37,356 bases of DNA. Origin: Chloroflexota bacterium (GTDB taxonomy: Bacteria; Chloroflexota; Ktedonobacteria; Ktedonobacterales; Ktedonobacteraceae). The stretch covers positions 1-37,356 of the forward strand of contig CADDZH010000047.1 in the NCBI GenBank assembly GCA_902812455.1. The letters are read 5' to 3'. The notes under the pieces were generated by a model. It had not been told where the DNA came from. It ran no database searches and saw only the letters and a list, made by a program, of their open reading frames with translations. Below are positions 31,611 through 37,356 of this stretch, piece after piece. Position numbers and translations under genes: made by a program. Position 1 is the first letter of the stretch. Each line of letters opens with the position of its first letter.

Positions 31611-31735
31611 TAGGCGTTAACTTAAGGCTGCGTACAGCCATGTCATGTTGAGCGAAGCGAAACATCCGCTGCCGATCGACACAGATCCTTCGCTTCGCTC
31701 AGGATGGCATATTTGGCATCTTATGTTAACACCTA
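31611..31735. mobile_element. Family C MITE with 16-bp terminal inverted repeats
   Basis: TAGGCGTTAACTTAAG (31611-31626) and CTTATGTTAACACCTA (31720-31735) are inverted repeats with two mismatches. Both ends start and finish with TA. Inside, CATGTCATGTTGAGCGAAGC (31639) faces TTCGCTTCGCTCAGGATGGC (31689), and the inner 85 nt match 478-560 in reverse. No coding capacity. Confidence 0.72.
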
Positions 31736-31762
31736 TAGGGGCGATCCTTGCAATCGCCCCGG
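31736..31762 (+). repeat. Repeat family A, copy 9 (short form)
   Basis: GGGGCGAT (31738-31745), loop CCTTGCA, ATCGCCCC (31753-31760); perfect 8-bp stem. The first T and A fuse with the right end of the MITE. Confidence 0.75.
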
Positions 31763-31783
31763 CAGGCCACGCCAGATATGGTG

Positions 31784-34021
31784 TTATTCGCCAACAAAGT
31801 CTCTGCCGCCTGTACAAGTAATTTCCACGTTCCACGATTGATCGGATTCTAGCACAATGGGCCATATGATGGTAAAACAACTTCCCTGGTGGGTGCGCTC
31901 AAAACCCGCTTCTGAACCGGTCACGGTCTCTATAGAAAAGCGCCACACCGTCGCCTCTTTGCTCAATGAGAAGCCCATATCCTGTTGCAGCCAGTTGTTC
32001 CCAACGTGGAAGTTCCGCACATCCAGCGCCTCGCCTGTGCTATCAAAGCCGCTAATTTCCAGTTCGCGCCCCTCAATGCGGTAGTATGCCTGGTCGTTTC
32101 CGCCTCCCCCCAGCAGGTGCATATTCCATTCGCAGCCAAAGCGCGTTTGCAGTTGCGTTTGCCCTTTGTTGTGGATTGTGTATGAGATAATGAGCCTTTC
32201 TTCGCCAACCGGAAGAAAGAGCTTCTTAGTCAGGCGCACAGGGAGAGGACTCAGCGCGCCTGCGCGTTTAACCTGTCCATCTCGCGCCATAGTTATGGTG
32301 ATGCCCCCTGCATCCTGTTCTACGCTGGTCTCGTAGGGCTGTTCGACAAAATTGCCCTGCTCCTCGAACGCTACCCGTGCAAAATACTCAAGCGTGGTGC
32401 CCGGCGCGAGGAAATGGTCGATCAGGCTGTTGCGACGATAGCGATCCACAATGAGGTATTGATCGAGGTTGGCTTCTTTCACCCTCACAGTGGTGTGGGG
32501 CGAGCCTGGCACGTCCCCACTTTCTTCCTGGGCGCCTGTTTGCGCCTCTTTTGTTGCGCTTCTGGTTGCGGCTAACAGCTCGCGCTGTCGTCGTTCCTGC
32601 TCGTACTGCCGCAGCACCTGGTGATAGCCCTCCTCGTGCCTGGTCATCACACAGAGCAAATTGTGCATGCTGCGCCGCATATCCCACTCAAACAGCGTTC
32701 CTCCCCGCTGGGGATCTATATAGAGGTTTTGCTGATCGCCCTCGATAATCAATTCGTCCTGGCTATCGCAGTCGAAGTCGGTGAACTCATAACGCTGCCA
32801 GTGCCCGTTGCCAGAGCGCAGCCGATCGGCAGCGTTTTCTGCTTTGATGAGGTGGTGATAAATGGCAGAGCGTACATGGGCCATATAAATGCCGCCGAAC
32901 AGGCCATGCCAGTACGTATCGTTGGCCTGGGCCTTCCATAAATCGAGCAGCCCGCTCTCCTCCGAGGCGCCTGCACTATACACCGCGTTATGCACGCGCA
33001 GCATCTTCTTATGCTGGTTGTTGGCCTCATGATAGCGTACCAGGAAGTTGCGCCAGAAGCCGCCACGCATGAACTGGAGTATATCGTCGCGCTGCTCCTC
33101 TTCTAGCTGGTGCAGCAGTTTGCCGAACAGGAACGATTTTTTTGGCGGCAGCGCCCATTCGGTCATCTCTATGTATGACGATGTTGGCAGGTAGATGCGC
33201 CCCAGAGCAGGAGAACTCCGCGCATATTCTCCTAATGGTGTCGTGTGTAACCAGGCGCTATTCTGTTCGAGCGCCGTGAAGAATTCCTCGACCCAGCCCG
33301 GGTGTCCATCGCTGCCCCAGCAGTATGCCCTGGTCTCCGGCCAGCTACCGAACTTCTCGCCATCATCTCCCATCACCGCAATACGATTGCCCTCCGGTGT
33401 TGCCAGGGAGCGCAACGCCTGCATGGTCTCGGCAACCGGACGCCAGGGGATCGTGTAGCGGAGCAGCTTGCTGGTAGCATACACCTTGAGCATACTTCCC
33501 TGGTCTTCGGTTACATAGTAGCCATAGAGGTCGCTCTCGTCCAGTCCCACATTCTTAAAGTGGATATCGTCAAGAATCGTCCACTCGATCCCTGCTTTCT
33601 TCAGGAAATATGGCAATCCTGGCTCCCATACACGCTCCGCAATCCATAAACCGGTTGGCGTTACACCGAAATCTCTCTCTATCCGCTCTGTCAGGCGGCG
33701 GATCTGCCCAATTTTATCTCTATCAGGAATGGAGGGCAGAACAGGTTCGTAATATCCTCCACTTACCATCTCTACCTGCCCGCGCCTGACCAGCGCTGCA
33801 ATGCGCTCCACGAACTCTGGATGTGCCTCTTCCAACCAGTCCAGCAGCGAGCCTGTATAGTGGAGAGAGAGGCGTATGCTCGGATGCCGCTCCAGCGCTT
33901 CGAGCATAGGCAGATATGCTTCTTCGTAGACTTGTTGAAAAACCCATGGGAAATTGCCCACTGGCTGGTGATTGTGGATCAATAACCCAAGATGAATACT
34001 ACTTGTTTGCCTGGCTTGCAT
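31784..34021 (-). CDS. GH57 glycoside hydrolase, 4-alpha-glucanotransferase/alpha-amylase type
   Basis: 745 aa from ATG 34021. The frame is open to 34060, but that part is read from a family B repeat. GH57 signatures: HNHQPVGNFPWVF near the start, LWIAERVWEPGLPYFLKKAG with the nucleophile Glu, and VMGDDGEKFGSWPE with the acid Asp. The later beta-domains (FEWDMRRSMHNLLCVMTRHE; NLYIDPQRGGTL) match the DUF1925/1926 regions of Thermococcus litoralis-type 4-alpha-glucanotransferase. It probably acts on maltodextrin or glycogen in the cytoplasm, as no signal peptide is present. The RBS is weak (AGAGAAAAG). Confidence 0.9.
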   Translation of the reverse strand: MQARQTSSIHLGLLIHNHQPVGNFPWVFQQVYEEAYLPMLEALERHPSIRLSLHYTGSLLDWLEEAHPEFVERIAALVRRGQVEMVSGGYYEPVLPSIPDRDKIGQIRRLTERIERDFGVTPTGLWIAERVWEPGLPYFLKKAGIEWTILDDIHFKNVGLDESDLYGYYVTEDQGSMLKVYATSKLLRYTIPWRPVAETMQALRSLATPEGNRIAVMGDDGEKFGSWPETRAYCWGSDGHPGWVEEFFTALEQNSAWLHTTPLGEYARSSPALGRIYLPTSSYIEMTEWALPPKKSFLFGKLLHQLEEEQRDDILQFMRGGFWRNFLVRYHEANNQHKKMLRVHNAVYSAGASEESGLLDLWKAQANDTYWHGLFGGIYMAHVRSAIYHHLIKAENAADRLRSGNGHWQRYEFTDFDCDSQDELIIEGDQQNLYIDPQRGGTLFEWDMRRSMHNLLCVMTRHEEGYHQVLRQYEQERRQRELLAATRSATKEAQTGAQEESGDVPGSPHTTVRVKEANLDQYLIVDRYRRNSLIDHFLAPGTTLEYFARVAFEEQGNFVEQPYETSVEQDAGGITITMARDGQVKRAGALSPLPVRLTKKLFLPVGEERLIISYTIHNKGQTQLQTRFGCEWNMHLLGGGGNDQAYYRIEGRELEISGFDSTGEALDVRNFHVGNNWLQQDMGFSLSKEATVWRFSIETVTGSEAGFERTHQGSCFTIIWPIVLESDQSWNVEITCTGGRDFVGE

Positions 34022-34046
34022 TTGTTCTTTTCTCTGATTTTCAGCC

Positions 34047-34076
34047 CCTGGCCCCCACAAGGGAGGCCACTACATC
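34047..34076 (+). repeat. Repeat family B, copy 4 (core only)
   Basis: CCTGGCCCCCACAAGGGAGG followed by CCACTACATC, identical to copy 3 over its core. It sits 26 nt before the GH57 start. Confidence 0.7.
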
Positions 34077-34221
34077 TATGATATGGGTGCAGCAGGTTGT
34101 GTTCCACCTTTGCCATGTTGCGTAGATGTACTATAGCTTATTACCATTGGGGGATCAAGCCAGGACAAGCAAACGGTTAGGCATCATGTTTTTGCATAAA
34201 GATGGGAAGAGATCAAAAGCC

Positions 34222-34375
34222 GTAGGGGCGGGAGCAGGGATGAGGTATGGTAGGGGCGCTTGCGCCGCCCACGTGCCTGGCCAGCCAGCCGTTGGTAGCA
34301 GGCAATCTGCATCAGCTTGGACGACGGGGCGACGCAAGCGTCCCCGCCACTCCCAACAACCGCTCCCGCCCCTAC
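34222..34375. repeat. Repeat family A, copies 10 and 11 (long form) as an inverted pair
   Basis: Copy 10 (plus, 34222-34271) begins GTAGGGGCGGGAGCAGGG and ends GGGGCGCTTGCGCCGCCC. Copy 11 (minus, 34375-34322) begins GTAGGGGCGGGAGCGG and ends GGACGCTTGCGTCGCCCC. A 50-nt unique centre separates them, so the GTAGGGGC ends are outermost, like the ends of one larger element. Confidence 0.65.
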
Positions 34376-34419
34376 AGCACTTTCACCTGCACGAATCAGG
34401 AACAAAAAGTCCACTTTTC

Positions 34420-34448
34420 TTGTGTTCTCCTGCACCCTTTGCTATACT
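34420..34448 (+). promoter_or_regulatory. Promoter of the glutamine synthetase-like gene
   Basis: TTGTGT (34420-34425), 17 nt, TATACT (34443-34448) with an extended TGC in front. The leader is about 43 nt. Confidence 0.7.
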
Positions 34449-34497
34449 AACGCCATCGCGAGTTTGCCATAGAGATGAAAGAGGAGGATGCGTACCG

Positions 34498-35859
34498 ATG
34501 AATATCCAGGATGTCGTACAGCGGGCACAGAATGCAGATCTGAAACTTGTGAGATTCATGTATTGCGATAATGGGGGTATTATCCGTTGCAAGGCCACAC
34601 ACGCCTCGAAGCTGGCCTCACGCATGCGCGAAGGTATCGGGCAGACGCTGGCAATGCAGGCATTTACGGGCGTCGAAACGCTGGCACCTGTTAAGGGTAT
34701 GGGGCCGGTGGGAGAATTTCGCCTCATTCCCGATCCCCAGACATTTGTTATTTTACCCTACGTTCCTTCTACAGGCAGCATGTTGTGCGATATGATTCGC
34801 CTCGATGGCCAGCCCTGGGAGGCTTGCCCACGTACATTCCTCAAGCGCATGGTTGCACGGCTGGCAGAGCATGGGATGCGGGCGGAGGCAGCAATTGAGC
34901 ACGAATTTTATTTCGCCCGGCGCGAAGGCAATGCATACGTACCGGCTGATGATAGCCTGTGCTACAGCACCAGGGGACTGGATGACGAGGCAGAGGTTAT
35001 CGATGCTGTCCTGGAGGCGCTGGAGGCGGTAGGACTCTCGGTTGAACTCTATCACGCCGAGCTTGGGCCTGCCCAGCAGGAACTTTCTATTCGCTATGCG
35101 AATGCGCTGCGAGCGGCCGATAATGTGTGTCTTGTGCGCGAGACGGTGCGCGGCGTGGCGCGCACTTTCGATCTCATTGCGACGTTTGCTCCCAAGCCTT
35201 TCCTCGATCAGGCCGGAAGCGGCGCTCATATTCATTTCAGCTTATGGGGAACCAATACCAGCGAGAAGCCTGATAGAAATCTGTTCTATGATGCGAGCCA
35301 GCGCGGGGGCTTAAGCGAGCTTGGGAAGCACTTCATTGGGGGAGTGTTGCACCACCTGCGAGGCCTGGTTGCTCTGACCTGTGGCAGCCCCAACTCCTAT
35401 CGCCGTCTCCTGCCTCACTTCTGGAGCTCGGCCTATAGCGTGTATGGCTTTGACAACCGCGAGGCCGCCATCCGCATTCCATCGCTCTTCTGGGGGCGCG
35501 AACCAGATTCGGTCAACCTGGAACTGAAAAGCTCTGACCACAGCGGCAATCCCTACCTGGCTCTGGGTGGTCTCATCGCTGCGGGCCTGGATGGTATTCT
35601 CCATGAGATTGACCCGGGCGAACCGGAAGAGATCGATCCCGGGAACTATTCCGATGAAGAACGCGAGCGGCGTGGTATTCAACGCCTGCCAACATCCTTA
35701 GATGAGGCGCTGGATGAACTAGAACGAGACCAGGTGCTTATGGAGGCGCTTGGCCCGCTGCTGGCCGGTTCATATATCGCCGTCAAGCGCAATGAAGCAG
35801 CCTTCTTCAAAGACAAAAGTCCTGAAGAAGAAACGCTCCAGCACTTTTATAAGTATTAA
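34498..35859 (+). CDS. Glutamine synthetase family protein (GSI-like)
   Basis: 453 aa from ATG 34498, preceded by GAGGAGG at 9 nt. The earlier open frame lies in repeats and promoter. Glutamine synthetase motifs: AIEHEFYFARR (first Glu ligands), HAELGPAQQELSI (Glu pair), GSGAHIHFSLWG (substrate His, usually GSGMHxHxS), NSYRRLLPHFWSS and NREAAIRIPS (ATP/phosphate Arg). Length fits GSI (440-470). The NSYRRL segment lacks the usual GYEAP that follows it, and no Tyr adenylylation site is apparent, so it could be true GlnA or one of the GlnA-like gamma-glutamyl-amine ligases. It is followed by a strong hairpin and then murA. Confidence 0.88.
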   Translation: MNIQDVVQRAQNADLKLVRFMYCDNGGIIRCKATHASKLASRMREGIGQTLAMQAFTGVETLAPVKGMGPVGEFRLIPDPQTFVILPYVPSTGSMLCDMIRLDGQPWEACPRTFLKRMVARLAEHGMRAEAAIEHEFYFARREGNAYVPADDSLCYSTRGLDDEAEVIDAVLEALEAVGLSVELYHAELGPAQQELSIRYANALRAADNVCLVRETVRGVARTFDLIATFAPKPFLDQAGSGAHIHFSLWGTNTSEKPDRNLFYDASQRGGLSELGKHFIGGVLHHLRGLVALTCGSPNSYRRLLPHFWSSAYSVYGFDNREAAIRIPSLFWGREPDSVNLELKSSDHSGNPYLALGGLIAAGLDGILHEIDPGEPEEIDPGNYSDEERERRGIQRLPTSLDEALDELERDQVLMEALGPLLAGSYIAVKRNEAAFFKDKSPEEETLQHFYKY

Positions 35860-35879
35860 TAGTAGGTTTGACTACTTGC

Positions 35880-35909
35880 AGCCTGGCATCTCCTGGTGGA
35901 TGCCAGGCT
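35880..35909 (+). terminator. Hairpin after the glutamine synthetase-like gene
   Basis: GCCTGGCATC (35881-35890) and GATGCCAGGC (35899-35908) form a perfect stem, extended by an A-T pair, with an 8-nt loop. Only TTATCAC follows, so termination is probably partial and may let transcription continue into murA. Confidence 0.55.
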
Positions 35910-35938
35910 TATCACAGTCATAAAAGGGAACATGAAGG

Positions 35939-37294
35939 ATGCCAGATCAGCAGAGCTATGCATATCGAATTGAGGGCGGCTATCCAGTTATTGGGGAGAT
36001 TACATGCCTGGGCGCTAAAAATTTTGTCATTAAGGCCATGATTGCAGCCCTCCTGAGCGATTCACCGACCATGCTAACCAATGTGCCGGCAATCGGTGAT
36101 GTAGACATTACGGCGGAGATGTTGACCTCAATAGGCGTGACCATCCAGCGCCCGGATAATGGGGTGTTGATCATCGATCCTTCTTCCATGAATACTGCGG
36201 ATGTGCCGGTGCCTGATTCGGGCAGCAATCGTGCTCCTATCCTCTTGTTGAGCACCCTTTTACACCGCTTTGATACCGTCTCTGTTCCCGTTCTTGGCGG
36301 CTGCCAGATAGGGAGCAGGCCGGTAGATTTTCACCTGGAGGCCATCAGGCAATTTGGTGGAGTTGTTGATGAAACACCTGAAGGCTACGTTGCCCACAAG
36401 GTGGGGCCGCTCAAAGGTGCACACGTTCACCTGCCCTATCCGAGTGTGGGTGCAACCGAGACCTGCCTGTTCCTCAGCGTACTGGCCGAGGGTCGCACCG
36501 TTATCTCCAACGCAGCCATAGAGCCTGAAATTTTTGAACTGATCACCATGCTGCGCTCGATGGGGGCCATTATTTTTACTTCGCCGGGACGCGAGATTCG
36601 CGTGGATGGCGTCAAGAAGCTGACAGGAACACAGATGGAGGTGCTGGGAGATCGCATCGAGGCAGCATCGTGGGCATGCCTGGCCTGCGCCTCGCAGGGC
36701 AATGTGGTTGTACATGGCATTCGCCCGGATTTCCTCGGAAACTTCCTCTCTTACTTCCAGCAAGTAGGCGGCGGATTTGAATTAGTAGGCGCAAACAGCA
36801 TTCGCTTCTTCCGCAAGGAAAATCTTCACTCAGCCGTGATCGAGACCGATGTGTACCCTGGCTTCTCGACGGACTGGCAGCAGCCCTTCGCTATCCTGCT
36901 CACGCAGGCCAATGGCATCTCCATCATCCATGAGACGGTCTACGAGAAGCGCTTCGGCTACCTGAAAGCGCTAGATAGCCTGGGAGCCAGGACACAGGTC
37001 GTGACCTCGTGCCTGGGCGAATCCGCCTGTCGTTACCGTGACAAGAATTACGAGCATAGCGCCATTATTATCGGGCCAACAAACTTTACAGCCGTGGATT
37101 CCATTGCCATTCCAGATCTACGGGCGGGCCTCGCCTATGTGATAGCTGCGGCGATTGCGCGTGGAACTACCACCATCACCGGTACCCACTACCTGGAACG
37201 CGGCTACGGGAACATTGTGCCAAGACTGGCAGCTATGAATCTCAAAATTGAGCGAATCCCAATGAGAGAGGAAATAAGCGTGGAAAGAAGCTGA
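35939..37294 (+). CDS. murA: UDP-N-acetylglucosamine 1-carboxyvinyltransferase (MurA family)
   Basis: MurA transfers enolpyruvate from PEP to UDP-GlcNAc, the first committed cytoplasmic step of peptidoglycan synthesis. 451 aa, slightly longer than usual (about 420). The catalytic Cys lies in LGGCQIGSRPVDFH, the N-terminal Lys in GAKNFVIKAM, the Asp loop in YPGFSTDWQQPF, and the C-terminal Arg in YLERGYGNIVPRL. The GAKN segment departs from the typical GAKNAALP, so it may be a second MurA (MurA2/MurZ-type). AAAGGG lies 10 nt before ATG 35939; AAGG also abuts the ATG. mur genes are not clustered with murE/mraY in this window. Confidence 0.92.
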   Translation: MPDQQSYAYRIEGGYPVIGEITCLGAKNFVIKAMIAALLSDSPTMLTNVPAIGDVDITAEMLTSIGVTIQRPDNGVLIIDPSSMNTADVPVPDSGSNRAPILLLSTLLHRFDTVSVPVLGGCQIGSRPVDFHLEAIRQFGGVVDETPEGYVAHKVGPLKGAHVHLPYPSVGATETCLFLSVLAEGRTVISNAAIEPEIFELITMLRSMGAIIFTSPGREIRVDGVKKLTGTQMEVLGDRIEAASWACLACASQGNVVVHGIRPDFLGNFLSYFQQVGGGFELVGANSIRFFRKENLHSAVIETDVYPGFSTDWQQPFAILLTQANGISIIHETVYEKRFGYLKALDSLGARTQVVTSCLGESACRYRDKNYEHSAIIIGPTNFTAVDSIAIPDLRAGLAYVIAAAIARGTTTITGTHYLERGYGNIVPRLAAMNLKIERIPMREEISVERS

Positions 37295-37356
37295 TCATAT
37301 CCCTTTTATGCTCACAACAACCCACCCAGGCAACGAAATGCCCTATATAGTAGGGG
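37295..37356. other. Window end, 62 nt without a feature
   Basis: No gene, promoter or repeat recognised. The last bases TAGTAGGGG could begin another family A repeat, but the sequence stops there. Confidence 0.3.

Larger units (their letters stand above)
34022..34497. other. 476-nt divergent intergenic region between GH57 and the glutamine synthetase-like gene
   Basis: Contains a family B core (34047-34076), two long family A copies facing each other (34222-34271 plus, 34322-34375 minus) and the promoter of the next gene (34420-34448). A plus-strand frame open from 34126 to the gene is just the repeats being read through; I do not count it as protein. Confidence 0.65.

Noticed and set aside
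31617..31880. 87-aa minus-strand frame with an HPERSEGS-like sequence
   Set aside because: Translated MITE plus the antisense of the GH57 gene end; a common spurious prediction.
34126..34497. N-terminal extension of the glutamine synthetase-like frame
   Set aside because: It crosses two family A repeats and the gene's own promoter; ATG 34498 has a strong RBS and starts the conserved domain.

Overview
The window looks like chromosomal DNA of a member of the Chloroflexota, most likely a Ktedonobacteria relative. This is inferred from gene content and style: a murE/mraY/DUF2419 operon, a GH57 glucanotransferase, many Ser/Thr-kinase, TPR and HEAT proteins, and intergenic DNA packed with short palindromic repeats. 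No rRNA or other phylogenetic marker is present, so the class is not proven. I see no tRNA, rRNA, CRISPR array, prophage or intact transposase.

Layout. 1-2900: end of a HepT-like toxin gene, then a repeat-rich accessory patch with a frameshifted secreted protein, small unknown ORFs and a truncated copy of the secreted protein's C-terminus. 2900-9240 (minus strand): a probable operon, queuosine-salvage enzyme then murE then mraY then a 12-TPR protein, read from a TTGACG-17-TACAAT promoter. 9240-13400 (plus strand): the most interesting locus. It has a 67-aa peptide with three Trp in its last five residues, a ComQ-like isoprenyl transferase, and a ten-helix sensor histidine kinase. This is the arrangement of a ComX/ComQ/ComP isoprenylated-pheromone quorum-sensing system. 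13400-14505: ECF sigma factor with a divergent zinc-binding anti-sigma factor. 14500-19600 (minus): CcdA-type membrane protein, HEAT-repeat protein, Ser/Thr kinase, and a primary-type sigma-70 factor with a clear intrinsic terminator. 19890-20480: DUF433/DUF5615 toxin-antitoxin pair. 20650-26280: secreted BNR/sialidase-fold protein, M50 protease with CBS domains, FtsH. 26370-34020: GH63/MGH1-like glycosidase, CAP-domain lipoprotein, PP2C phosphatase, class I glutamine amidotransferase, GH57 enzyme. 34500-37294: glutamine synthetase family protein and MurA.

How it fits together. murE, mraY and murA supply peptidoglycan precursors. The MurE diamino-acid motif is D-E-D-P-R rather than the meso-DAP motif DNPR, which points to a diamino acid other than meso-DAP. 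Kinase, phosphatase, TPR, HEAT and sigma/anti-sigma genes suggest dense signalling. In the quorum-sensing locus the order is X-Q-P, with an intrinsic terminator between the peptide and transferase genes and an inverted repeat just downstream of the promoter -10 box. No ComA-type response regulator is in the window.

Repeats. Three families occur. (A) GTAGGGGC-headed palindromes (at least 11 copies) have stem sequences that vary but stay complementary; two copies sit in frame inside genes. (B) A CCTGGCC/CACAAGGGAGG element (4 copies) includes one complete MITE with terminal inverted repeats flanked by TA. (C) A GAGCGAAGCGAAG element (2 copies) includes one with 16-bp terminal inverted repeats.
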